DNA from: Methylocystis heyeri
GTDB taxonomy: Bacteria > Pseudomonadota > Alphaproteobacteria > Rhizobiales > Beijerinckiaceae
Reading direction: 5' to 3'
DNA: 64,000 nt
NCBI RefSeq assembly: GCF_004802635.2
Contig: NZ_CP046052.1
Location: 2,108,001-2,172,000, forward strand
Shown here: positions 26,651 through 35,320 of the stretch, one piece after another
Layout: every line of letters begins with the position of its first letter
How positions within the stretch are numbered: the first letter of the stretch is position 1
Notes under the pieces: model-generated
The model's database searches: none
Told to the model about the DNA's origin: nothing
The model's input: the letters and a program-made list of their open reading frames with translations, nothing else
Made by a program: the position numbers and the translations under genes

Positions 26651-29600
26651 TTAAGGCCTCGGCCGGTCTCGTTCTCCGAGAATGAGAACGTCTGCCGCCT
26701 TCAGATCGCCGCCGACTATCTCGGTGCGCTTGTCGTCGCTCAAACCCAGTTGGACGGATGCGGCGGAGGCATAGCCATCGCGCAACACCCAAAGCCGCGA
26801 CGCGCATCCCTCCATGCCCCTGCGCCGGCATTTCTCTTGCGCGTAGCGAACGGCCTCGTTCGGCGCGACAAGCACATTGTCTCGATGTTCGACTTCGATC
26901 CGAACAGTGGGCGCCACGCCAGGCGCCAGGCGCCTCTCGGGATCTCTTACAGCGACCACAATGCGGCTTTGTGTCCTGAGAACCGACGTTACTTGCGCAG
27001 CCAATGTTTCACCCCCGACGTCGACGAAAGCGCGATCGCCGATTTTTACCGCCTGGATGTCGTCCAGCCCGACCGCAACCCCGATTTCGGGCGGTCCCTC
27101 GCGCTCTACGACAAGCAGCGGAGGACCGTCCCTCTCGACCGCCGCTCCTTGTGCGGCCCTTCCCGATACGATTCCGGCCATGGGCGCCCGAATCTCCGCC
27201 CGCGCGAGATCGCCCTCGGCTTCGTTCAAAGCCTTCTCCTGGCGCGCCATCGCCGCCGCAATGCGGCGCGACGCGGCGAGAGCGGATTGATAGGTTCTTT
27301 CCGCCAGAAGCGTCTTTTGGCGAACGCCGGCGGCGCGAGCCCGCTCGAGCGCCTTTTGCGCGCGGGCCTGCCGGGCCTCGGCTCTGGCCTCCTCGGCGCG
27401 CGTTTTCGCCAGCGAAGCCTCGAGCCGCACTACCGCGGCGCTATAGGGGCGTCGCCCGACGGAACCGCAGAGCTGGCCTTCGGCGACCTTGCTTCCGATT
27501 TCGCAACCCTTGAAGCGCGCCATGCCGGGCGCGGGGGCGAACGTCTCCATCTTTCGAGGCTGGAGCGCCGCGCCAGACCCGACGATCATGCGGCTGAGCG
27601 AGCTGCGCTCAACCGCCCCAGTCACAAAGCGCGCAGACGACCCTTGCCCTTGCGGCCATTGCAGCCATGCGCCGGCGGCCGCCGCCGCAACAACCAACGC
27701 CGTGCCAAAGCTCATCCAGAATCTTTCGGCCCCCCCAGCTCGGGGGCCCTTGGGCGCGAAGGCGCGCGACGCCGACTTGATCAGCTCCAACAAAACCAAC
27801 GGCGAAGCTGCAGCGGCAAGAAGGCGGATCTCCTCGCCAAGGGAGAGTTCTTTCGCCTGGAGGATATGGGCGAAGGAAGCATTCTGATGGCTGGCCATTT
27901 GCAGCAGGATCGAGCCGCCTACAACGGCGAGCAGATAGGGGTTCGACAGCGGATTGCGCCGCCAGATCGGCGTCGTTCCGTTGCGGGCGCCGAGCGCGAG
28001 AAGCAATTGCGAGAACACCATCGACGTGAAGGCGTAAGAGCGTCCCTGCTCCAGGCCTCCCGTTTCCAACCCATAGAGAAAGAGCAAGAAGGAAACCGCC
28101 GACAAAAGCACGGCGGTGAACAGCATCGTTTCGAGAAAGCTCCTGTCGGTCAGCGACTCGCTGCGATGTCGTGGGGGCCGGTTCATGGCGCCCGGATCGG
28201 CGCGGTCGGCGGCGAGACAGAGCGCGGGAGGGCCGTCGGTGATGAGATTGATCCACAACAGATGAATTGGAAGCAGGGGCGACGGCAGACCGCCGACGAT
28301 GCAGATCGTCATAAGCATCAGCTCGCTGGCGTTGCAGGCGAGCAAATATTGCAATGTGTTCCTGATATTCTCGAAAATGCCGCGGCCCTCTTCGACGGCG
28401 TCCACGATGGTCGCGAAATTATCGTCGGCGATGACCATGTCCGAGGCCTGCTTCGTGACCTCGCTCCCGGTCATTCCCATGGCGAGGCCGATATCCGCGC
28501 CCTTGATCGCCGGCGCGTCGTTCACGCCGTCGCCGGTCATGGCCACAACCGCGCCATTCGCCTGCCAAGCTCGGACAACGCGCAATTTATGCGCAGCGCT
28601 CACCCGCGCATAAACCGAGATGTCGACCACGCGCGCGGCGAGCGCGTCGTCGCCAAAAGAGTCGAGCTCGGCGCCGGTCAAGACGCCGCCTTCGTCGCCG
28701 AGTCCGAGCTCCGCGCCGATGGCGACGGCCGTGCGCGGATGGTCTCCGGTGATCATGACGATGCGAATGCCCGCGCTGCGGCATTTGGCGATCGCCCCTT
28801 TCACCTCCGGCCGCGGCGGATCGCGCAGCCCGCAAAAGCCAACGAAAACCAAATCGCGCTCGATCTCTTCGGCGCCTGTCTGCGCAGGCGCGTCCTCCAG
28901 GTCGCGAAAGGCGCAAGCGAGGACTCGGAACCCCTCGCCGGCCGAGGCGGCGTTGCGATCAAGGAGATATTCCCGCTCCTCTTCCGTCAGCTTTACGACG
29001 CCGTCGCCCGTCAGAATTTGCGAGCACCGCGCCAGCAGCGCTTCCGGGGCGCCCTTGGCTAGCGCTCGCACGCGCCCGTCCTGCAGCCTGCGCAGGACCG
29101 AATGAAGCTTGCGATCGGAATCGAACGGGATTTCCTGGATCTGCGGACAGGCCTGGTCCAGCGCGCGGCGATCGGCGCCCGCCTTCAGGCCTGCGCGCAA
29201 CAAGGCGCCCTCGGTCGGATCGCCGACGACCGTGCAACCATCCGCCGTGACCTCGAGATGCGCATTGTTGCAGCCGACCAGGATCTCCGCCATCCGCCTC
29301 AGGGGCGGGTCGCGCTCCGGATCGACAACAACGCCGTTGGAACGGATCGCGCCGCTGGGTCGGCGGCCGTCGTCCTCCATCTCATAGCTTCGATTGGCGA
29401 GGAACAGGGTCCTGGCCGACATGGCGCCCAAGGTCAGCGTGCCGGTCTTGTCGGTGCAGATGACATTGGTGGAGCCGAGCGTCTCCACCGAAGCGAGGCG
29501 GCGCACCAGCGCGCGCCGGCGCGACATGCGCATCACGCCGAGAGACAGCGCCGCGGTGGCGACCGCGGGTAAGCTCTCGGGCAATGCTGCGACGGCGAGG

Positions 29601-30460
29601 CTGACCGAGGTCATGAACAAATCGACGATGGGTTCTCCGCGCAGCAGTCCCAATCCAAAGAGCAGCGCCACGATTCCGAGCGTCGCCCAGAGCAAAGTCC
29701 TGCCGAACCGATCGAGCTTCTGTTGGAGCGGGGTTTCCTGGTCTTCGCCGGCCTCCCGGATCAGCGCGGCGATGCGCCCGAGCTCGGTGCGCATTCCGGT
29801 GGCGACCACGACCGCGCGCCCCGAGCCGGCGACGACGCTCGTTCCCATGAAGACCATGTTGATCCGGTCTCCCACGGGGAGATCCGGATTTTCCAGAGCC
29901 CCGACTTGTTTGCGAACGGCTTCCGCTTCGCCGGTGAGGGCGGACTCGGCGCAGGCGAGCAAAGAGGCGCCGAGCAGCCGGGCGTCGGCGGCGATGAGAT
30001 CGCCCGCTTCGAATTCGATGACATCCCCGGGCGCGATTCTCGTCGCGGAGATGGTCGTCGCCGCGCCGTCCCGCCAAACTCTGGCCCTCGGCGCCGTCAT
30101 TCGCTTTAGCGCCGCAATCGACTTTTCGGCGCTATATTCCTGATAAAAACCAACCAGGGCGTTCAGAAGCACGATCGCGAGAATGGCGGCCGAATCCTCG
30201 GCGTCGCCGAGCGCGCCGGAAACGACGCTGGCGGCGACGAGGACCCATACCAAAACGCTTTTGAATTGAGCCAGAAAGATCGTCAGGGGACTGAACGCTT
30301 CGGAAACAGAAATCCGGTTCGGTCCATATCGGGCAAGCGCCTCTTCGGCCTGCATCGACGTGAGGCCTTCCGGGGAAGAACCCTGGCGCCGCAGGCTTTC
30401 CTCGGCCGACAAGCAATGCCAGCGCGCCTCGATGGGCTGTTCGGCCGCTCCCCGATCCAT
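26651..30460 (-). CDS. P2A-type cation ATPase joined in frame to an HlyD/MacA-type periplasmic adaptor
   Basis: One open frame of 1269 codons (ATG 30460; 30511 possible) holds two proteins. Residues 1-905 are a complete SERCA/PMR1-like pump: N-terminal cation-ATPase domain, TGEA (176-179), PESLP in helix 4 (294-298), phosphorylated Asp337 in DKTGTLT, KGAPE, TGDGVNDAP (642-650), and transport residues Asn710, Glu713, Asn738, Thr741, Asp742 matching Ca2+-site positions. From residue 916 follow a new membrane helix and a membrane-fusion protein: half-lipoyl, coiled-coil hairpin (about 985-1055), half-lipoyl RAPMAGIVSG, beta-barrel. At the junction (27730-27736) there is a run of seven G on this strand. 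With six, the pump would stop at TGA 27712-27714, overlapping ATG 27715 of the adaptor. A split gene pair is therefore the alternative. No TolC, MacB or RND gene is near. Confidence 0.88.
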   Translation of the reverse strand: MDRGAAEQPIEARWHCLSAEESLRRQGSSPEGLTSMQAEEALARYGPNRISVSEAFSPLTIFLAQFKSVLVWVLVAASVVSGALGDAEDSAAILAIVLLNALVGFYQEYSAEKSIAALKRMTAPRARVWRDGAATTISATRIAPGDVIEFEAGDLIAADARLLGASLLACAESALTGEAEAVRKQVGALENPDLPVGDRINMVFMGTSVVAGSGRAVVVATGMRTELGRIAALIREAGEDQETPLQQKLDRFGRTLLWATLGIVALLFGLGLLRGEPIVDLFMTSVSLAVAALPESLPAVATAALSLGVMRMSRRRALVRRLASVETLGSTNVICTDKTGTLTLGAMSARTLFLANRSYEMEDDGRRPSGAIRSNGVVVDPERDPPLRRMAEILVGCNNAHLEVTADGCTVVGDPTEGALLRAGLKAGADRRALDQACPQIQEIPFDSDRKLHSVLRRLQDGRVRALAKGAPEALLARCSQILTGDGVVKLTEEEREYLLDRNAASAGEGFRVLACAFRDLEDAPAQTGAEEIERDLVFVGFCGLRDPPRPEVKGAIAKCRSAGIRIVMITGDHPRTAVAIGAELGLGDEGGVLTGAELDSFGDDALAARVVDISVYARVSAAHKLRVVRAWQANGAVVAMTGDGVNDAPAIKGADIGLAMGMTGSEVTKQASDMVIADDNFATIVDAVEEGRGIFENIRNTLQYLLACNASELMLMTICIVGGLPSPLLPIHLLWINLITDGPPALCLAADRADPGAMNRPPRHRSESLTDRSFLETMLFTAVLLSAVSFLLFLYGLETGGLEQGRSYAFTSMVFSQLLLALGARNGTTPIWRRNPLSNPYLLAVVGGSILLQMASHQNASFAHILQAKELSLGEEIRLLAAAASPLVLLELIKSASRAFAPKGPRAGGAERFWMSFGTALVVAAAAAGAWLQWPQGQGSSARFVTGAVERSSLSRMIVGSGAALQPRKMETFAPAPGMARFKGCEIGSKVAEGQLCGSVGRRPYSAAVVRLEASLAKTRAEEARAEARQARAQKALERARAAGVRQKTLLAERTYQSALAASRRIAAAMARQEKALNEAEGDLARAEIRAPMAGIVSGRAAQGAAVERDGPPLLVVEREGPPEIGVAVGLDDIQAVKIGDRAFVDVGGETLAAQVTSVLRTQSRIVVAVRDPERRLAPGVAPTVRIEVEHRDNVLVAPNEAVRYAQEKCRRRGMEGCASRLWVLRDGYASAASVQLGLSDDKRTEIVGGDLKAADVLILGERDRPRP

Positions 30461-30675
30461 TGGCGTTCCGCTCCCGATCGAACGATCGCAGGAAGACCTG
30501 CAGCAAGGCATTTTTCTTCCCGAGCTTCAAGGCTCCAGGCGCCGTATCGAATTGGAGCATCCCGCCCGACCCTCCAGAGTAACAGGTCGAGCTTCGCCAT
30601 TTGGCCTTGCCTAGAAGCTCCCCGCGGGCCATCCTCATTCGAAAAACAACATTCAGCGCGGGCGAAGGGCGGTCC

Positions 30676-30996
30676 ATGGATTGGGTGATTTTGATCATCG
30701 GCAGCCTGTGCGAAGTCGGCTGGCTGGTCGCGATGAAATATGCCGACGGCTTTTCCCGCATCTGGCCCCTGGCGGCGATGGGGTTTTTCATGGTCGCGAG
30801 CATCGGCTGCCTCGCGCTTGCGGTGAAGACCATTCCCGCCGGCACCGCCTATGCCGTGTGGACGGGAGGAAGCGTCGCCGCCGTCACGATCGTGGGCGTT
30901 TACGTATTCGGCGAGCCGGCGACCACATGGCGTTTGGCCTGCATCTTCTTCATCTTCGTCGGCGTTACCGGCTTGCGCTTCGGCTCGAGCCACTGA
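30676..30996 (+). CDS. sugE: SMR family guanidinium/quaternary ammonium exporter (SugE/Gdx type)
   Basis: From MDWVILIIGSLCEVGWLVAMKYA (ATG 30676) the 106-residue protein shows the four-helix small multidrug resistance fold with the membrane Glu in helix 1 (SLCEVGW), KTIPAGTAYAVWTGGS and the C-terminal GVTGLRFGSSH. The SugE/Gdx branch exports guanidinium with proton exchange. No ykkC-type guanidine riboswitch was recognised in the 160 bp upstream. The gene diverges from the P-type ATPase gene. Confidence 0.9.
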   Translation: MDWVILIIGSLCEVGWLVAMKYADGFSRIWPLAAMGFFMVASIGCLALAVKTIPAGTAYAVWTGGSVAAVTIVGVYVFGEPATTWRLACIFFIFVGVTGLRFGSSH

Positions 30997-31105
30997 GGCC
31001 GATCCGACACGCGCGCTGTCAATAAGCCGCAAAGCGCCATTTGTTATTATGGCGCGCGCGAATCGCGCGCCGCTACCAGTTTTCACAGCAGCAAAAGGCG
31101 CATCC

Positions 31106-32749
31106 ATGCCGCAGACCGCCGTCGCCTCCGCCCTCAAAGCTCTCGACGTCCACGCCAGCACTCTGGCGCCGGCGCATGTGCGGAATTTTTTTGCGCAGGA
31201 CCCTGATCGCTTTCAAAATTTTTCGGTCTCGCTGGACGATTTTCTGTTCGATTTCTCGAAACACAAGATCACCGGGGAAACTCTGAGACTTCTTGCGGCG
31301 CTGGCGGAGGCGCGCGACCTCCCCTCGCGCCGGGCGGCGCTCTTTGCCGGCGAAGCCGTCAACAACACCGAAGGGCGCGCGGCCATGCACATGGCGCTGC
31401 GCGACCTCTCCGGCCGCCCCCTGCCGGTGCAGGGGGTCGACATGCGGCGCGAAATCGAAGCCGAACGCGAGAAAGTTTTCGCCTTTGCCCGCGCCGTCCG
31501 CGAGGGAAAGCTGACCGGCGCCGGGGGCCTGCCTTTCACCGATGTGGTGAATATCGGCATCGGCGGGTCCGACCTCGGCCCGGCGATGGCGGCGCGGGCG
31601 CTTTCGCCTTACGCCAAAGGCGGGCCGCGCGCGCATTTCGTCGCCAATGTCGACGGCGCCGATCTGTCCGACACGCTGGCGAGGCTCGATCTTTCGCGCA
31701 CGCTCTTCATCGTGTCGTCGAAGACCTTCACCACCCAGGAAACCATGGCCAACGCCGCGAGCGCGCGCGCCCGGGTGGTCGCGGCTTTGGGCGAAGCCGC
31801 CGTCGGGCTTCACTTCGCCGCGGTCTCCACCCGGCTCGACAAGGTGGCGCAATTCGGCATCGAGCCGTCGCGCGTTTTCGGCTTCTGGGATTGGGTGGGC
31901 GGCCGTTATTCGCTGTGGTCGGCGATCGGCCTTGCGCTCGCCATCGCCGTTGGGCCGGAGAATTTCACCGACTTCCTGCGCGGCGGCCATGACGTCGACA
32001 TTCACTTCCAGGAAGCGCCGCTGGATAAGAACATCCCGGCGCTGATGGGCCTGCTCGGGGTCTGGCATCGCAACATGCTCGGCCGCGCCGCCCACGCGGT
32101 CATCCCCTACGACCAGAGGCTCGCGCGTTTCCCGGCCTATCTGCAGCAGCTCGACATGGAATCGAACGGCAAATCCGTCACCCGCGACGGCGCTCTGGTC
32201 GCCGGCGCGACCGGACCGATCGTGTTCGGCGAGCCCGGCACCAACGGCCAGCACGCGTTTTTCCAGCTCCTGCATCAGGGCACCGACGTCACGCCGATCG
32301 ACTTCCTGCTCGCGGCCGAGCCGATCGACGCCGACGCGCATCATCACGCCCTGCTTTTTTCCAACTGCCTCGCGCAAAGCGAAGCTTTTATGCGCGGGCG
32401 GACTCTGGAGGAGGCCAAAACGCTGTTGCGCAAGGAGGGACGCAGCGAAGCCGATGTCGAGCGCCTTGCGCCGCATAAGGTGTTTTCGGGCGACCGCCCC
32501 TCGAGCACGCTATTGTACCGGCGGCTCGATCCGCGCACGCTGGGCCGGCTCGTGGCGCTCTATGAGCACAAGGTCTTCGTCCAATCGGTGATCTGGGACA
32601 TCAACCCCTTCGACCAGTGGGGCGTCGAGCTCGGCAAGGAGCTGGCGAGCCGCCTCGCCCCCATCGTCGAGGACGACAAGGCCTCGACCGCGGCGCTCGA
32701 CGGCTCGACCGCAGGCCTGATCGACTGGCGGCGGAGTCATCAGGGGTAA
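31106..32749 (+). CDS. pgi: Glucose-6-phosphate isomerase
   Basis: This 547-residue enzyme interconverts glucose 6-phosphate and fructose 6-phosphate. Signatures are NIGIGGSDLGPAMAARAL, HFVANVDGADL, the family block GGRYSLWSAIGLALAI, and GTNGQHAFFQLLHQGTD with QWGVELGKELA near the end. The start MPQTAVASAL at 31106 fits the family; the open frame extends further upstream without similarity. A perfect GGCGCGCG/CGCGCGCC inverted repeat lies about 40 bp before the start. It is monocistronic and convergent with the glucan gene. Confidence 0.97.
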   Translation: MPQTAVASALKALDVHASTLAPAHVRNFFAQDPDRFQNFSVSLDDFLFDFSKHKITGETLRLLAALAEARDLPSRRAALFAGEAVNNTEGRAAMHMALRDLSGRPLPVQGVDMRREIEAEREKVFAFARAVREGKLTGAGGLPFTDVVNIGIGGSDLGPAMAARALSPYAKGGPRAHFVANVDGADLSDTLARLDLSRTLFIVSSKTFTTQETMANAASARARVVAALGEAAVGLHFAAVSTRLDKVAQFGIEPSRVFGFWDWVGGRYSLWSAIGLALAIAVGPENFTDFLRGGHDVDIHFQEAPLDKNIPALMGLLGVWHRNMLGRAAHAVIPYDQRLARFPAYLQQLDMESNGKSVTRDGALVAGATGPIVFGEPGTNGQHAFFQLLHQGTDVTPIDFLLAAEPIDADAHHHALLFSNCLAQSEAFMRGRTLEEAKTLLRKEGRSEADVERLAPHKVFSGDRPSSTLLYRRLDPRTLGRLVALYEHKVFVQSVIWDINPFDQWGVELGKELASRLAPIVEDDKASTAALDGSTAGLIDWRRSHQG

Positions 32750-32765
32750 GCTTTGCAGCTTCCGC

Positions 32766-32849
32766 CGTCATCGCGAGCCGAAGGCGAAGCGATCAGGGCC
32801 ACATCAATCCCCTTGGACTGCTTCGTCGCTGCGCTCCTCGCAGTGACGG
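32766..32849. repeat. Dispersed repeat family C, copy 2 (inverted)
   Basis: The reverse complement runs from CACTGCGAGGAGCGCAGCGA to GGCTCGCGATGACG and aligns along its whole length with 7752-7833. It fills the convergent gap between pgi and the glucan gene and might serve as a bidirectional 3' structure. Confidence 0.8.
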
Positions 32850-32857
32850 CCCTCGCC

Positions 32858-34453
32858 TCAGGGCGAGGTCCAGGGATAGGTCCAGGTCTCGGTCAGCGTC
32901 CGGCTTCCCGCGCGCAAAAACAGCCGCAGGTCGGCGGTCTGGCCCGACACCACAGAAACGTCGAACAGCGCGCGCAATCCGTCGATATGCGGATTGGCGG
33001 CGACGCTGGTGCGCAGCACCTTGCCGTTGCTGGCTGTGGCCACCACCTCGACTTGACTCGGATCGCCGACATAATAGGCCATGTCGCCGCCGGCGAAATC
33101 GACCAGGAAACGCCGCGAATTCTGCACCACTTTCTCGGACGAGCCCAGCGCCTGGGGCGGCGCGCGGAAGGTGTTCACCACCCGGCCGTTGGGCGACAGC
33201 CGCGACTGATCGAGACAGGCTGTTATCCGATAGGCGTAGGAGAAAGGCTTCTGCGGCTCGGGGGGAGTCGTGGGCGTCCAGCTCGCGACGATATTGTCGT
33301 TGGTCTCGTCCCGGGTCGCAAGCTCGATCAGCTCGACGCGGCCCTCTCCCCAGGGGCCCAGCGGCTCGACGAAATAGCTGGGGCGCGATTCATAACCGAG
33401 CTCCAGATCCTGATAGGACTCCCAGGTGCGGTCGCGCTGCATCAGGCCGAAGCCCTTGTTGTCCTTGTCGAGGAAGGATGTGATGCGCGGCGCGGTCGGA
33501 TTGCTGAGCGGGCGCCACAACCATTCGCCGGCGCCGGTTTCGATCAGCAGGCCGTCGGAATCATGCAGCTCGGCTCGGAAATTATCCCTGATGCGCTGGT
33601 CGTTCTCGCCGGTGAGGAACATCGAGGTCAGGGGAGCGAAGCCCAATTTCACGCCCTCGCGCCGCGGGAACAGGGTCGCCTGGACGTCCACCGTGCTGTC
33701 CTGTCCCGGCGTGACGTCGAAGCGGAAAGCGCCGGTGACCGCCTCGCTGTCGAGCAGGGCGTAGATCGTCGCGCGGTTGGAGCCCGGCGTGGGGGTCTCG
33801 ACCCAGAACTCGCGGAAGAAGGGAAAGCTCTCCTTTTCCGTGCCGGCCTCGACGCAAAGGGCGCGAGCGGAAAGCCCGTATTTCTGCTCCCGTCCGAGGA
33901 AGCGGAAGTAGCTCGCCCCGAGGAAGGAGATCAGCTCGTCGCTCACATGGGGATCGTTGAGCGGATAATGCAGGCGGAAGCCCGCGAAACCCAGATTGAC
34001 CGGAGGGTCTTTCTCCGGCTTCACCCTGCCGTAGTCGAACAGGTTCGGCGAATAGGGGATCGGCGCGGGCAGCCCGTCGCGGATCAGATTGACCGTCACG
34101 GGGCGCCGGTAGAGGAAGCCGAGATGGAAGGTCTCCAGCCGGAAAGCGCCGCCGCCGCCCACGAGCAGAGCGCGGTCCGGCCTGAATCTGATGTCGCGCC
34201 AGCTGTCGTATTCGAGATTGTCGAAAGCGTCGGGCAGGCGCTGCGGCGCGTCCTCGAAGGGCGCGCCGGCGAGTTCGCGCGCCCGGCCGAGCACATTGTC
34301 GAAACCGAATCGCGGCGGCTTCATCGCTACGGCGAGCGAGGGACGCCCGTTCTGGGCCAAGGCCTGATTCGCCGAGCCCAATTGCAGCGCGGCTTGAGGC
34401 GCGCCTATCGCCGCCATGGCGCCGAGCAGCTTGCGGCGGGTGATGTGCGTCAT
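32858..34453 (-). CDS. Periplasmic glucan biosynthesis protein (OpgG/OpgD, MdoG family)
   Basis: This 531-residue protein has a twin-arginine signal (THITRRKLLGAMAAIG). The MdoG domain follows with LEYDSWRDIRFRPDRAL, YSPNLFDYGRV, GFAGFRLHYPLND, EFWVETPTPGSNRATIYALL, LTSMFLTGEND and NPTAPRITSF. Members shape beta-1,2-linked osmoregulated periplasmic glucans. The Tat signal resembles OpgD, the overall sequence OpgG, so I give no symbol. No opgH glycosyltransferase is adjacent. Confidence 0.9.
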   Translation of the reverse strand: MTHITRRKLLGAMAAIGAPQAALQLGSANQALAQNGRPSLAVAMKPPRFGFDNVLGRARELAGAPFEDAPQRLPDAFDNLEYDSWRDIRFRPDRALLVGGGGAFRLETFHLGFLYRRPVTVNLIRDGLPAPIPYSPNLFDYGRVKPEKDPPVNLGFAGFRLHYPLNDPHVSDELISFLGASYFRFLGREQKYGLSARALCVEAGTEKESFPFFREFWVETPTPGSNRATIYALLDSEAVTGAFRFDVTPGQDSTVDVQATLFPRREGVKLGFAPLTSMFLTGENDQRIRDNFRAELHDSDGLLIETGAGEWLWRPLSNPTAPRITSFLDKDNKGFGLMQRDRTWESYQDLELGYESRPSYFVEPLGPWGEGRVELIELATRDETNDNIVASWTPTTPPEPQKPFSYAYRITACLDQSRLSPNGRVVNTFRAPPQALGSSEKVVQNSRRFLVDFAGGDMAYYVGDPSQVEVVATASNGKVLRTSVAANPHIDGLRALFDVSVVSGQTADLRLFLRAGSRTLTETWTYPWTSP

Positions 34454-34869
34454 TCTTCTTATTCCGGAAACCCGAGCAAACCCGCAGCGCCTCAGCGCAA
34501 GCGGCGATTCGCGCCGGATGCGCGCCCAGCGGCGGGGAAGATGCTGATGCGGCGGTTTTCAACGAAGATCCGGGGCGACCGAGGCGCCGCCCGGAAACTC
34601 GCGAACCTGCCTAGCCGGCTTCGCCCTAAGTGGCAAGACGAAAGCGCCGCCAGCACAGGGGCAGAGACAGTATTTTCAAGGAGAATTTTGGGCGCCGCCG
34701 AGAAGCAGCCCCGCCGCCGGGCGCCGCCGCCGAAACCGGCCCGCCCCGATCCAGCACGCGGCATAGGCGCCGGGGCGCCGAAAAATTACGCGAAGTTCCA
34801 AAAAAGCGCTTGTCATAAATCGAAAAGCGCGTATCTACGTTTTGCCCAAATCGCACGTGCCTGTGGTCG
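34454..34869. other. Non-coding upstream region of the glucan gene
   Basis: No convincing gene was seen in these roughly 400 bases. They hold the 5' region of the divergent glucan gene and the promoter region of the speF-type leader. The sequence is GC-rich with TTTTCAAGGAGAATTTTGG near 34672, which resembles a Shine-Dalgarno site but has no supported reading frame behind it. Confidence 0.5.
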
Positions 34870-35320
34870 TGTGTCGGTCGGTGGGGATCCGGACAAGAGG
34901 CCGGTAAACCATCGGTGAAGAACCGGCAGCCGGAGGCGAACCGGCGAACTCCGTCTCTGCGGAGGATCGCGACTTAAAGCAACGACGGACCGGGCTTTTT
35001 CGTCTCTGTCAGCCCTCCAAAGGCTGGCTTACCGAAGAGGCTTGTCTTTCTTGCCGGGCGTGCGGATCGGGTCTTTCCCCTTCCAAACGAGGCTTTCCCA
35101 AGCGACCGCCATGCGCGTTGCGCGCATGTTCGTCGTCACAGGAACGCCAACGGCGCATCACCGGATCGCCTGACGCGCTTGGCTGCGCGGCGGCGATCTC
35201 AGGATCGCTGATTGACCAACGCTCGTCGCGTCTCCATCGCGCGCGGGCGAAGGCGGTCGGCTGTCCGTCGAAGTCCTTAATTCGGCGCGCCGAACCGCGC
35301 CCTTCGTAGGGGATGCCGCG
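34870..35320 (+). promoter_or_regulatory. speF-type structured RNA leader of the ornithine decarboxylase gene
   Basis: A long 5' region in front of an alphaproteobacterial PLP-fold ornithine decarboxylase is the known setting of the speF RNA motif. The block from about 34870 to 35030 has the dense conserved-looking GTCGGTCGGTGGGGATCCGG, GGTAAACCATCGGTGAAGAA and CCGGCAGCCGGAGGCGAACC segments, a CTCCG/CGGAG hairpin (34949-34964), and GGACCGGGCTTTTTCG. The match is from memory of the motif and its position. The ligand and mechanism of this RNA class are not established here. The 3' half to 35320 is less clearly structured. Confidence 0.7.

Noticed and set aside
30512-30675. Guanidine riboswitch upstream of sugE
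   Set aside because: No paired ACGR-loop hairpins or ykkC core could be seen in the 160 bp.
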